A stretch of DNA of 64,000 nt from Acephala macrosclerotiorum (Eukaryota; Ascomycota; Leotiomycetes; Helotiales; Mollisiaceae): assembly GCA_014904845.1 (NCBI GenBank), contig MU119265.1:124001-188000 (forward strand), written 5' to 3'. The translations under genes were made by a program, and so were the position numbers. Positions 23,014 to 35,319 of this stretch are shown one piece after another (within the stretch, counting starts at the first letter, position 1; the number at the start of each line of letters is the position of its first letter). A model generated the notes under the pieces. That model worked only from the letters and a program-made list of their open reading frames with translations, was not told the DNA's origin and made no database searches.

Positions 23014-23520
23014 CCAGTATAAATCTTATCTATTGAGCTGGGATATGCTCGAATGATTGTAGTCTCTGAACAAGAAATGTGGGGAAGTAGGGCGGCTTTT
23101 AGTCGCACTCGCACTGCCTTATACCCTCGTTCGTCAAATTGATTTTTGCAAACCAGTGGTGTGACAATCGCATGGCCGCACACCCTTCGATTGCGCTGCA
23201 TGCTCTATGGTCATTTCTATTGATATGGTAGTTGAGGCATAGAAGTCTAGCTAGATTGGGATGCTCATCAAAGGTTGTGGCATTGTCTGCGAATTCCATG
23301 GCAATGGTATCCTGATCTGGTCTCCTGTCTTTGGAATCGCGGAAGATTGAAGTTATAGGAAGCTAGCATGTATGGCGTAGAATTTCGAAATAAAAATAAG
23401 TCCACTATGTGTGATACAGGGAAGTGTTGTATGTCATCACGTGCAGGCAGGCCTCACTGAGACTGGTACACAATATAGTGGGACGTCCCTCGTACCTCAC
23501 GCCGTGCCTTGCTTTTAACG
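23014..23520. other. spacer between pseudogene and AT-rich island
   Basis: About 500 nt of ordinary composition upstream of the decayed hydrolase/vWA gene. It ends abruptly at about 23521, where GC content collapses. No gene seen; former promoter of the pseudogene. Confidence 0.4.
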
Positions 23521-24419
23521 ATCTAATTTTAAACTAATATACTTTAATATTAATTTACTATAATAAGTTTTTTATGTTTGTTTATTAATTTAATTTTTTT
23601 TGTTTTAATTTTTTACGTATATAATTTTATATATTAATAAAAATTATTATTTATTTATATTTAATATTATTAAATATAATTATTTTTTAATAATTAATAA
23701 TTTATTTATTTTAAAAATTTTTATTATAAAATTTTATTATATATTTATATATTACGTATATAATTTTTTATTTATATATAATCGAGTTTTTTATTTATAA
23801 ATTATTATTTGAATTTTTATTTATATTATATTTATTTATTTATTTAAATATTAATAAAATATTATAAAAATCGTTTATTTTAAATTTAAAAAAATTTAAA
23901 ATTTATTAAAAATATTTAAATAAAAAATTTATTATTAATTTTATAATTAAAAATTTTTATAAATTTTTTTTAATAATATAAATATTTATAATTTAATTAT
24001 AATTAAATTTAATATAAAAATTTAAAAAAAATTATAATAATATTAAATTATTTTAAATTAAAAACGTTATTTATTTTATTATTTTATATTTTTAAAAACG
24101 AATATATATTAAATAAATATTTTAATTAAAATTAAAAAAATATAATTTAATTAATTTTATTTATTATTATTTATTCGATTTAAAAATTAATATTAATTTT
24201 TTTATAAGTATATAATATTAATATTTTTTATAATAAACGATTTAATTAATTTATTAAAGATTTTATAGTAAAAGTAATTATATAATAGTTTCGAATTAAT
24301 ATATAATCGATTCAATAAAAAATATTAAAACTTTGATTTATATTGCGATTATAATTAAAAATTATTTACTAATACAAATTGTATAAAATTTACAAATAAA
24401 TTAAAACTTAATTAAATAT

Positions 24420-24653
24420 TGTTAGTATCGATTCAATCATGTGATCGCTTAAACGATCGATTAAATGATTTAATTATAATCTTTATTGCCTTTGACAACA
24501 ATTACTTTAGTGTCCACTTTTTAATCTTACGTCCACTTTGTTTAATTATATAAGTAGAAAAATATTTTTTTCGAGAAAAAGTAAATAGAATTGAATTATT
24601 AATATCAAACTAAGATTTTAGTATTTCGTAATTTGTTCTCGAACGTTTTAACA
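24420..24653 (+). repeat. left LTR (234 bp)
   Basis: Starts TG and ends CA (TGTTAGTATCG...TTTTAACA). It aligns without gaps over its full length to 30586-30819. Differences seen are nearly all C/T or G/A. Shared core words include AAACGATCGATTAAAT and TTTCGTAATTTGTT. Confidence 0.9.
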
Positions 24654-24987
24654 CTAATTAGTAATTGAACTCGTTCGATTATAGAATAGTAAAATTACTT
24701 ACGAAAAGGCAACAATTGAATAAAATCGATCGAACAAAAAAATTCAAATTGTACGCAATTTATTGGTTCAATTGAACGTAAAAAAAAGTAGTTTTTGTTT
24801 GTATTAAAAAAAATTACTAGATCTTTAAAAAATATTGCGATTTTACGTTTATTTTATTTTTCTCGATTTGAAATTGATTGATCTTTTATTTTACGTTTTA
24901 TTGCGTATTAACAATAAATATTTTATTGTAATTTATTGAACAATACTAAAAAAAATTCTTACGAGCTCAATACGAAAACTCGTCGAA

Positions 24988-25003
24988 NNNNNNNNNNNNN
25001 NNN
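24988..25003. other. assembly gap (16 N) followed by 32-nt poly-A
   Basis: Sixteen Ns are followed by 32 A (25004-25035). The sequence just before the gap (ACGAAAACTCGTCGAA) recurs almost unchanged just after the poly-A, so the join may duplicate a short segment or hide a homopolymer the reads could not cross. Confidence 0.98.
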
Positions 25004-25036
<33 letters not shown>

Positions 25037-27541
25037 AATTTTTACGAATTCGATATGAAAACTCGTCGAATTAATATGTTTATTAAATACAATACGATTC
25101 GATAAAATACTTTTTAAAAATACGATTACATTTTTTTAAAATACGATTTTGATTAAAAAGAGATTTTTTTATTATTTTTTTTATTTCTCGATTCGATACA
25201 ATATACATTGGAATGGATACAAAGTTTTAAAGCGAGAAATGATTAAAACTATAAATTATAAGTGGAATATAAAAAAGTATTTTTAGAATAAACAAAAAAA
25301 ATGTTTGAAAAAAGAATAAATGAAAACACGAAAAGAAAACTATATAAAGTATTACGAATAAACGAAATATAAATATCGAAAAAACGATTTATCAAAGTCT
25401 TAAAAGTATTAATAAATATTGCAAATAAAAAAAGACAATCAAAATAATCGCATAAAGAGATTATAAAAATGAATTTGATAGAAAATTTCAATTTATAGAA
25501 GAATATAATCGATTCAAAAGTAAAACAAATTTGAAAACTAGCGTTTTCTATTATTTCTATTAAGAAAATTAAAGAAATAATATTAGTACTTTTGAATCTC
25601 TTTTTTCAATTATTAAAACTTGTCACAGGACTTTTTATAGAGTAAACGACGTTACTCGAACGTACGATACTTTAAAAACAATTTTAAAAATACAATAAAA
25701 TATTATTATTAGATTTATTATTAAAGAATAAAAACTCGAAACGAAATCCGTCGTTTTTATTATTACTAGAAATTGAAAAACTATCAGAGAATTTTAATCG
25801 ATTAATATACAATTTCAATCGCGAAAATTAAACAATATTTAATCTCGATAAAAAATTAATTATTCTTATGAAAATCTACGACAACAAATTCAAATACTAC
25901 GAAGAAAAAAATTCATTGAATATGTTTATACGAATATTCGAAGACTTATGTTCGAAAACAAACGTTAAATTTAAAAACTATTGTAACGCGTTTTCGATTA
26001 TATTTATCAACGAGATTAACGAGTTTTATTACTAGAAATTCGCTGGAAAAAGTTTACTTTTCGACAAAATAATTGAAATTATAAAGTCGAACTTCGAGAT
26101 CGAAAAACGTTAAAATAAAATACTCAATTAATAGAATACGATTATACTCGCGTTAATTCGAATGTAAAATTCAAATAAAACGATTTTCGAATATTTCGAA
26201 ATATTGTGTCAAAGATTAATTTAAAAACAATTTGATTTACGCTCGAATATACGAATAAAAATTATTATACGAAACAAATTTTATTACGTTTGTTGAAACG
26301 TATTAAAATACTATTAAGCGCTTTTTCGATTTTTATCGAACTTTTAAACGATATACGAAAACGTTTATAATACGATTTTATTTTAAACGAAAGTAAAAAC
26401 AGTTTTTAAAACTTTTATAATCGGAAAAAAAGAAGTTTATTGAAATATAATCGAATTATATTTCGTAAATTACAAATATTACGATAAAAGTATTTGATAT
26501 AACGATTGAACTAGTTATAAGAAATCGATAATATATTAAAACGAGAAAAAGTATTTCGTTTGTAAGAATTCGAATTGTTAAAATATTTATTATACGCTAG
26601 AAAAGAGAAAAAAAGTGTACGACGATTTTAAAAAATTGAAATCGTTCGATAAAAACAAAATAATTTAATTCGTAATTGAATTCGAAGAATTAAATTTCGA
26701 TATCGTTAAGAAATACGAATAATTCGTTGTTAAACTTGTTAGAAAAAGAGATTTACACGGAAACGATATTACGCGATCGATTAATTACTTTATAATATTC
26801 TACGATACGATTGATAAATTTAGAATCATCGAATTATTTGATCGCCAATCAATTTATTATACGATATCGAGTATTACAATATAATCGAAATCGCTTTCGA
26901 TATTTATTAATATAGAAACGTATTTGACGAGTCGTTACGTATTAAACGTTTTCATGAGTATTATAATCGATATTGGTATCGTTCAATGATCGACTATCGA
27001 TAAAAGTTAGTATTTGACTTTTCAACGAATTCAAAACGTTAAATTGAATGGATTTAAAATTGAAGAAATAATAATCAAGTTTGAAATTAATAAAATTTTA
27101 TTTTTTGAAATTATTGATATTAATACGTTAATTGAACGTATTACGTTTTACGTGGTCCTAGTAAATATACTTTTTTTATTGTGTTTTTAAGATATAAATA
27201 AACTGCGAATTAAATTCGATAATTTTAATAATATATTTGTTCGAGATAAACGATGTATACTTATTATTAGAGCGTTTAAATATCTTTGAATATTATTTGA
27301 TTTATTCGAAAGTTTGATTTATAGTAATTGTGAGATTTTTACGATAGAGATCGATTTTATTATTTATTATTTGATTGAGACGAAGTTCAAACGATTGTAT
27401 AAACGCTTCGAATATTTATTGATCGTTAAATTCGCGCGAGTATTAAAGCGTAAAAAATATTCTACGAATTTCGAAGAAATTAAAAAAATAACGAGGTTTT
27501 ACTAGTAATATCAAATGAATAATAAATCTTTCGATTGTTTC

Positions 27542-27905
27542 AAATTTATATTGCGCGACGATTATGATTTTAATTATTTCGTTTATTTAAACGTATTATA
27601 AATCGATAGAAAATTAATATTTCAAATCGTAAATAAGATTATAGTATTTTAAATCGCGAAGTTTTTTGTAGATATATCGACGAAAGAAATATAAAACGTT
27701 TTTCGAGCGTATTAAATCGATGTTTACTTTGGATTATTAGTATTTATTATTTATAATTTTGAAACGAATTTCAATTTTAAAAAATTCCGCGACAATATTA
27801 AAAATATAAATATTGATTTGAAAACTATATCGATAGAAATTCATAATTCGATTGGTCTAATAAAGAAGTACTACGTTTTATTGAAACGTACGTATAATAT
27901 ATTAT
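27542..27905 (+). pseudogene. Copia integrase core remnant
   Basis: Reading through stops gives KFILRDDYDFNYFVY, IDRKLIFQIVNK, DISTKEI and IHNSIGLIKKYYVLLKRTY. These match the order and spacing of fungal Copia integrase cores (RDD.DFNY.V..DVLYIDGKP... and the ..HNSIG.V.RYH..L.RAY block). Several acidic positions read as Asn or Lys and stops replace Trp or Gln. It is inactive. Confidence 0.75.
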
Positions 27906-28699
27906 TTTGAGAATTTTTCGATTTGTAAAAAGAAAAACGATTTCAAATAACGATCAAAGTAATTAACAATACGATAAAATCGAACGATATTATTTTTATA
28001 TTTCTTATTTTTAATGTTTACTTTCGAATATTACAATAGAACGCGCTTGTAATATTAATTATTATTAAAACTAAAGCGGTAAAAAGTGTAATAATCGCGA
28101 TTCGAGAATGTTACGTTACTCGTTAAATTAATGACGTTTTACGAATAAAAAATAATTTATAGAATTATTATTTGATCGATTTACTTTTAAATTCAAACGT
28201 ATTTATTTAAAAAAAAAACAAAGAATAAAAAGAATTGTATACACTTTTAATAATAAATAAAGAAATATATTAATTATAATTACTAAATAAATCAAAGAAT
28301 TTTCGTAGTATTGTAATAAAACTATTTTATTAAAATCTCGAGTAATTCAAAAAATAATTAAAAAATTATTTATTAAGAGAAAATTTATTAAAGAATTTAA
28401 ATCCAAAATTAAACTTTTTTAAAAAAAGTTCAAAAATAGAAAAAAATATATTTGATTTATTTTACTCAATCGAAAAAACTTTATATATTTCGAAGAAAAA
28501 TTTATATTTATTTCGAATTGCGATAAAGATTTCTTTTTACGTTTTTAGTTTCGATAAATACATTTATATAACAATTTATATAGATGTAAAAACTTTCAAA
28601 ATTTATTTGATCGAGAAAAAGACTAGAAATAAGCAATTGTTTATAGACTTTCGCGTAAAAGGAATTATTATTATTTTAAGTGATTCGTTTACAATTTCT

Positions 28700-29290
28700 C
28701 GTAAAAAAGAAATTGATAAATTAATCGCGAAAGGAATCTTTGAATTGATTCTTAATAACTCGAAAAAAATTGATAATTAACGAATTTTCAATTCAAAATT
28801 AATAAACGAAATCAAAAATATAAAAACGATAATTTTATACGAGAAATCTCGTTTTGTAATTTAAGTATTTAACGATAAAAATAAAAAAATAATATTGATT
28901 CAATTTTCGATTATTCAATGTATTAATCAACGAATTATCGTCGTTTTAATTTTATTTCTCAAATTCAAAGAAATCAATTTTTACTTAAAAAATATTATTC
29001 AAATATACGTACAATTAACAATTTTATTAATACGTATTATTTTCATTAGACTTTCGAAGAAAATAATGAATAAACTTCTATTGAACGTCGTTTTCAAAGT
29101 AATTAAATTTTTCTACGAAATTTTGAAAACAAAAATATATTAGTATAAAACGTATAATATTTACTATAAAAACAAACTTTTGATAAAACTTTCAATTTTC
29201 GATTTTTATTTATTTATTACGAAAAGTAATTATATTTCATTCGAAATAATCAATATATAAATCGATGATACGTTTATTCTAAGAAATCAA
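28700..29290 (+). pseudogene. Copia reverse-transcriptase remnant
   Basis: The frame KEIDKLIAKGIFE, then a block reading YEKSRFVI, then IIQCINQRIIV and NIIQIYVQ matches the fungal Copia RT order (KEI..LI..GIFE ... KSR.V.Q ... ITQAYVQ). The catalytic YxDD region is not readable with confidence. The only sizeable open stretch (28895-29143) is part of this decayed domain, not a gene. Confidence 0.75.
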
Positions 29291-30585
29291 ACTTTTATAA
29301 AATTAAAAAACTTTAAATTACAAAAAATTAAATTGTTAATTAAATTTACAAAGTTTTTTACGTTGAATACTTTTCTATTATTCAACGAATATAAGTTAAT
29401 AGTGAATAAAATCGAAAATAAAATTATACTTTCGCAAAAAAAGTAAAATAAACGTTTAAATCTAATTAATTCGAAATCAAATTTCTACAAATAAACGTAT
29501 TTCGAATAACGTACTCGAAAAGTATATATCAATTCTATTTGTCAATCGAAAACTGCGTACGATATATCGATAACAGTTTAATATTAATATTTCGAAAAAA
29601 AGCAAATTGTAGTACTAAATAAGCGATTACAATAGTAGATAGATAATTTCGATCGTAGATTTCGATTTCTTTGTTTGAATTTATATTTAATAAAACTTTT
29701 CATTTTTGTAAATGATTTCTTTATTATGAATAAGAATTTTAATTTGTAAATCGAGTATATTATCGTTTTTGACAATGAAATCCATAGCGATAAACAATTC
29801 GATTTACGAAACAATTTATTCTATTAAAGTTCAATGAAGTACAAAAAAATTACTCGTATTATTTTAACTTTTGAGTTATACGTAATAACAATAAAAATCG
29901 ATATAAAAATCTCGATTTTTATTATTTTTAATTTTATTATAAAACGATTCGAGTTAAATTTAATTCCCGTGGTTATTTGTATCGATTTTTTTTCTTTTTA
30001 CGAGTATATAATCAAACTCGATATTACTAAGAAAAAGCGTTTTATAATCGATATTATAATTATTAAACAATCGTATAAACGTAAAAAACTTTTAAAAATT
30101 CGATAGATTATTAGAAATAGTAATTCAATTGATACTATAATCAAATTTAATATTAATAAAATACTTGAATCGCTCGTTAATATTAATCGTTTTAATATTA
30201 AAATACAGAAATGGATACAATGTCTCGAAGTCTAGAAATCAATCGATAAAAACGAGAATAGTAAAAAAAGTAATCATTGAAAAAAATAATACTAGAAAAA
30301 AAAACGTATAATTATTATTTTGGTATTTTTGATATTTTTTGATATTTTCGATGTTTTCAAAAATAAAATTTCTAATTGACTCGAAGGTTATAAATATCGG
30401 ATTTGGAGAAATTTTTTCAAATTTAGTCTAATCGGTCAAATATTACAACACGTGACGGCGATTGGTTCACGATCAAATTTCTTTTTAGTATTTGATAGCG
30501 AAACAACGCGTTAATAATCGCGATAATACTTTTTTTTATATTTGATTTACGAGTTAGAAAAAGTGTCTTCTCTCAAAAAAAAAGT

Positions 30586-30819
30586 TACTAATGTCGGTTT
30601 AATCATGTGATCGTTTAAACGATCGATTAAATAATCTAATTATAATCTTTATTGCTTTTAATAATAATTGTTTTAATATTCACTTTTTAATCTTACGTTT
30701 ATTTTGTTTAATTATATAGATAAAAAAATGTCTCTTTCGAGAAAAAGCAAATAAAATTGAATTATTGATATTAAATTAAAATTTTAATATTTCGTAATTT
30801 GTTTTCGAACGTTTCAATA
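30586..30819 (+). repeat. right LTR (234 bp)
   Basis: Same length as the left LTR. Its expected TG...CA ends now read TA...TA, which is what C-to-T and G-to-A mutation would produce. The internal palindrome-like AAACGATCG block is retained. Confidence 0.9.
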
Positions 30820-31640
30820 ATTAGATTTCTAATTTTAAGCGATTTTATTAATTCGTTATTATGAAAATCAATAAAATGTAATCGTATTTAATAAAAATAA
30901 TAATTATAAAACTTTTAAATGTACTTTTGTTTTAAATATTTAAATATTAAAATTATTTTATAATTGTACAATTGCGCAATTTTTAAAAAAAATTTTAAAA
31001 AGTTTTCCTTTGAAATTATATATTAAATAAAGTGATTTAAATTAATTGAATTGATTATAGTAACTCGATATAAAAAACGAGAATTCCAGAGAATGTTTTT
31101 TTAATATAAGATTCTATTGTAAGTGCGTTTCTATTTTAGGTACTAAGGAGATTATCAGTTTATCGATTTTATCGCTCGATAGAATTTGAAATTTTATTTC
31201 AATAATTATATTAATTTCAAATTCTTATAAAACGCTTAAATTAAGAGTTTTTAATTTGAAATTTGAAATTTGAAATAAAAATATATTATTAAAGTCGAAA
31301 ACTTTGTAATTTCTCACAAGAGTACTTTTGTGAAATCTACAAAGTAAAATATGCGTCGAGTATCAAAAGAAATATTTTTAATTAAATATATTAATAATTT
31401 TTTATTTTAAAATTTTAAAAAAAATTTTATATATTTTTTTTATTAATTATAATAAAACGAATTTTTTTTTTCGTTTTTTTTTAATTTTTAAATAATTTTT
31501 AAAAATTTTAATAAAATTTAAATATATATTAAATTTAATTTTAAATTTATTAAAATATTTTATAAAAATTAAATTTTAATTTTATTTGTATTAATTTTAT
31601 TAATATAAATAAAAACGTTTTTTTTTTATAACTTTTTTTT

Positions 31641-32789
31641 TTCTTTTTTACGATAGAGTTAAAATTGCTCTACGAAGAGCGCTAAATACTAAAAGCGACA
31701 CATTTTAGCGTTTCTTGGCGTAAATACGTGTCGCAAGTCCTCTACGTAGACTTTTTTCCCACTAGCGGGATACTTTTAACTGTCGTTAAAGGCATCGAGT
31801 GTCAATGCTTGAGAAACTTCAGATCTTTCAATTTTAGATTATTAAGTTGGTTTTTTTTTGTAATTGTAATTCGTAATTTAGAGTAGACGAGTATGGAAGA
31901 GAACGGAATTGGAGACTGGAAAGGGTAGATAACGTCAGAGCTAGACTCCTGGGTCCCAATATCTGTCTTCGACTGTAGAATGGGTACTTGTCATGGGATT
32001 GTCATTAGTATTCCTCCCAACATGTCTTTTTAGATTATCTCAACTTCCCAACTCCCAAATTGACTGTAGTATGAAAATTGCATAGGCCACGGGCCTCCAA
32101 TCAAATAACGAGACGTCGGACTCATCAGACTGTGGCTAATTCTTGTGCTTGTACTGGGGCACTTTAAGGATGGAGGCCCAACCTAAGTGGATCGTGACGA
32201 TGCAGATTAAGAGAACCAGGCTGGGCTGGTTTGGCGAATGTAGGTTGCATGCATACCCCCCGCACGTGTAACCAATGAATAGTTTTAGGCCGGTTTAAGG
32301 TGGATCTATTAGATCCCGATGCAATTCTTTCGCGCCCTGCCCAATCGATCAGCTAAGGTCCTGTGCATTCTCGATATGTTGTGTGCGTTTGCACATGTTC
32401 GCAGGGCTCGCGACATTGTATCCAGGGTGATATGAGATATGGTCGCCGAAAAACTCCAAATAAACATCTGGGCAGCTACCATGACTCAGGAGGAATTGTG
32501 GGCTTATCCTAGTAGAGCTCGGAAGATCTTTAGACATCGTACCTTACACTACGACGTATTCACTTCTTTGCGCTGGACAGTATATAGGCTTAGACAAGCT
32601 CCTAGCCATGCCCAGTTGCCCTCTGGTCCTAATTCGAGAAGCATTGCTGGTGCTGCCGTGGCTCTCTTTGTATAGCCTTCGCCACTCCAAGAATGAGTTC
32701 GCCGAGAATCTCGTTGTTAGGCATCGAATTGTCAAATATATAGTTTGGAGATCTCGGTATTGCCTGCGATTGAGGAATGTCGTACATGT
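31641..32789. other. spacer right of the AT-rich island, no gene seen
   Basis: Composition returns to normal within about 100 nt. Near 31650-31780 there are several small hairpins (GCTCT-ACGA-AGAGC at 31667-31680, and a CGCTAAA/TTTTAGCG pair just after). No family, tRNA or terminal repeat could be assigned. Short open frames further on show no domain. Confidence 0.4.
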
Positions 32790-33544
32790 CTAATGGGCCT
32801 TCTCGTAAAGATTAGTGAAACTGTAGTCAAATTCGCGCAAGTACGTACTAGAGATGTGAAGGCTGCGAACGCTAGCGGATTGATTATAATCCATATCGGT
32901 GCTCTTGCTCCCAAGCATGAAATCGCATGACAGACCCTCGACTACTGTAAAGCGAGTCATATACGTCTTCGGACTGTCCATTGGTCTCCATGTCAACATC
33001 GTGTAGCCGTCCTGGACGTGGAGCCTATGCCTCGCAACTATCCGGGAACTAATGTAACTGTCGTCCTCGAGACAGTATTTCATCGCCGCTCCAGCCCATG
33101 CAATTTTCGAGTCGAGGTATATGGACATAATGCAAGGATTCTCGGCCTATGTTGTCTATTAGTTAGGGCACATCATCTCTGGCGTGAGTGCTGGAAGGAT
33201 AGACATACAGTGGTTTTCTCGTCCAGTGTTGGCTCGAATTTGTCTGCTATGCCGGTACTTCTAAGAGTTGCTGGCAGATCAGTGTTCGGGGGAGTTGGTG
33301 GTCTGCATGGCGCAGCCGGCATCTGCGAGTCAAGCAGTTGAAGCTCGTGTTGTTGCATCTGTTTGAATTTGCAGTCCATGAATCGCTGAACAATATGTAC
33401 TCGCCACTCATCGACTGTTTCTGATGGGATTGGTGAGCAGCTGGAGATAATCGCGGTTTTCAATTGAACCCAGGACGGTCGGTCTGCGAGCCGATCATCT
33501 TTCACCATCTGCCGTATGGCAGAGTCGACTATGCCAATATCCAT
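32790..33544 (-). CDS. retropepsin-fold-like protein lacking DTG, 230 aa (paralogue 1)
   Basis: Exons 33544-33209 and 33146-32790 join at a codon boundary (GTATGT donor, CTAACTAATAG region, ACATAG acceptor). The N-terminal part (DRPSWVQLKT and a helical stretch with CKFKQMQQHELQLL) matches the next gene in spacing. From about residue 118 the protein reads MSIYLDSK, AAMKYCLEDDSYISSRIV, then TRFTVVEGLSCDFMLGS. This is the strand-turn-strand and psi-loop pattern of a retropepsin-like domain, but where DTGx is expected it has CLED (137-140), so no catalytic Asp-Thr-Gly. Role unknown; perhaps a binding domain. First of three related minus-strand genes beside the RIP island. A further 3' exon cannot be excluded. 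Confidence 0.6.
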
Positions 33545-34337
33545 AACCAATCTACTGGTGCAGGTTTAATTTTGTAGTTGTAAGCTGTCGATAGTTATTG
33601 AAGCGTGGATGAGGGCTTTGCTTTCGGGGTTCTGTCGGTCGCAATCTGACTCAAGTGCAGAGACTGTATCGTACGACTGCCACGTTGCTCGGTCTATTAT
33701 CCGATTTAAAAATTTCAGGGCATTCCCCTTCTTTGGCACTGTAGTGGTTTCGGGGCACGCTGGCAGATTGTGTCTCCTAGACAGGAGGTGGTGTTTCGAT
33801 CGACAAAGTCGCTGCAATCAATCAACGATGCAGGTGCCCTCGCTTCGCAGCCTTATTCAGGTTACTATAGCTACCCTCAAACGTCTAACCACAGATTCAG
33901 CTCAGATCATCCCCAAAGAGAGCCCCATGCGATGTAGAAGCGTAGATTTTTAATCGTATACGCTGCCCAGCTTCCCCAGTCTCGCATATTCTTGTACGCC
34001 TGGGAGTCGAGTCTTTCTTCGGTTGAGATAATTGAATAGAAGGGATAATCTGCCAAAACTTGCCCATATCACTAGCACTTCGCAGAGCAATAGGGCAGGG
34101 AGACAGTACCCTGTCCGTTGACAACCTGGGCATATATGTCTGTCCTCAGCCTTGACTATGTCGCTCGAAGCATGAACGCTCATTGAGACCGCTGGCACCA
34201 CAAACGCACAGGTGGACGATTCTCTCTGAACCCAGCGCCGCCGAAGTATTTCGAAGGCTTGCAGAGCTACAGAAAGCAAAACTAATTTAGTAAGCCTGAA
34301 TAAGAGGGTTTCTGATGTAAAGATCCCATCGTAAAGA
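33545..34337. other. spacer between paralogues 1 and 2
   Basis: About 790 nt. Minus-strand frames here (34279-33950 and 34133-33897) have no domain, though they could be extra 3' exons or UTR of paralogue 2. Nothing else is recognisable. Confidence 0.35.
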
Positions 34338-35319
34338 CTAGGGTGGTCTGTTGTCTCTCGTCTTGTTCATCAGCCCCAGGATCACATCCGTCAGTATTTT
34401 CGCTTCGTAAGGATGAGATTTGTCGACCCAGTCCTCCGTCACTTTTCGCTTTGAGGTCGCCGCCGGGTCGGTGCAAGAGCCTGCAAAGAGTCAATAAAGT
34501 TTTTCAAAGGAGTTGGGGTGAAAGTGCACCTACCAAGAACAGGTATTGATGGAGATGAGCTGGATGTTACCCCCTGGCCTCGATTGAACTCTTCATCCCC
34601 ACTCATCTTGCCAAGGATTATATCATGATCATTGTCATCGATCATAATGAATTGGGTGTGATGTGTCTTACCCATCTTGGGGTCGAACGTCCATGTCGCT
34701 GGTATCTTCTTGTCAACTACCTCGACAGAGAATCTTCTCACAATCCGATTGCTGATATAGCTTTCGTCTTCGTGGCAATATGAGACAGCCGCGCCCTCCC
34801 ATTTCTGATTCAAAAAAATAGACATGAGTGTTGGTCGTTTTGGCTGCAATGTACGTTAGCCATGACCTGTTGGTAAAGGGTTTGGGGCTTGGATATTACA
34901 TTATTGTTTCCATCAAGAGTTGGTCGAGGCTGTTGAGGCACCGGTGCGTCCTCCTGGTCTCCATCTGTATCAGAGTCGTGATATACTCCGCCCATATATA
35001 CTCCCGAGTCTACCTTGCGATCTGCCGACGATCGTTGTTCACCAGCGCCGTTTCTGACTTTCCTCGACGAAGATGGAGTCACATTCCGTGGCCGGAGTAG
35101 TCTGGCTCTTGAGTGTCGCAGAAGTTCATCGCGATGTTGTATTCGAAAGTCGTAAAACAGGTTCACGACATCTCCACGTCTCTGCTGTAATCTTGCCCTG
35201 GCGATTCCGAACTGTGCTACTTCTCCTTCTAAGTCGTCCCACGATGGATCATCCGGGAGAATACTATCGCGTGCCACGGCACGCACGTAGCGGTTGAGGA
35301 GGAGGTCGTCGGGATCCAT
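34338..35319 (-). CDS. retropepsin-fold-like protein lacking DTG, 290 aa (paralogue 2)
   Basis: Exons 35319-34900, 34843-34534 and 34480-34338 (GTAATA and GTAGGT donors, TTGCAG acceptors) join in phase. The N-terminal helix-rich part begins MDPDDLLLNRY and contains DDPSWDDLEGEV and FYDFRIQHRDELLRH, paralleling paralogue 1. From residue 146 it reads LMSIFLNQKWEG, AAVSYCHEDESYISNRIV, then TQFIMIDDNDHDIILGKM. This is a retropepsin-like core with CHED (163-166) instead of DTG. The YC.ED.SYIS.RIV block is shared with paralogue 1 although the surrounding sequence has diverged, so the altered site looks selected rather than random. If the last intron is retained, the protein ends at 34439 with a different tail. 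Function unknown. Confidence 0.6.

Larger units (their letters stand above)
24420..30819 (+). mobile_element. RIP-killed Ty1/Copia LTR retrotransposon, 6.4 kb
   Basis: Two 234-bp direct repeats (24420-24653, 30586-30819) bound a 5.9-kb interior on the plus strand. Remnants occur in Copia order: a gag-like stretch near 25860-26110, the zinc-finger/integrase region near 27150-27905, and reverse transcriptase from about 28700, with RNase H-like sequence probably near 29520. Integrase before reverse transcriptase is the Ty1/Copia order. Every domain is full of stops and no protein can be made. A poly-A purine tract (30574-30583) lies just before the right LTR. I find no clean 5-bp target duplication, which RIP or decay may have erased. 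The interior also contains a 16-N assembly gap. Confidence 0.85.
23521..31640. other. AT-rich RIP island (about 8.1 kb)
   Basis: Between about 23521 and 31640 the sequence is almost only A and T, with remaining C mainly in CG dinucleotides (ACGA, TCGA, CGTT) and very few CA or TG-context cytosines. Every frame is broken by stops. This is what repeat-induced point mutation leaves. It contains a full-length dead Copia element (24420-30819). The flanks 23521-24419 and 30820-31640 are even AT-richer and show no recognisable coding remnant, so they are probably older, more mutated repeats. Both borders are sharp. Confidence 0.93.

Noticed and set aside
25249..25491. 80-codon Phe/Ile-rich minus-strand frame
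   Set aside because: Composition is explained by AT-rich RIP DNA; antisense to the dead retroelement.
28895..29143. 82-codon open frame in the AT island
   Set aside because: It is a stop-free part of the decayed Copia reverse transcriptase, not a gene.
31667..31780. Small hairpins at the island border considered as a tRNA or MITE
   Set aside because: No cloverleaf, no A/B box order and no matching terminal repeats or target duplication.
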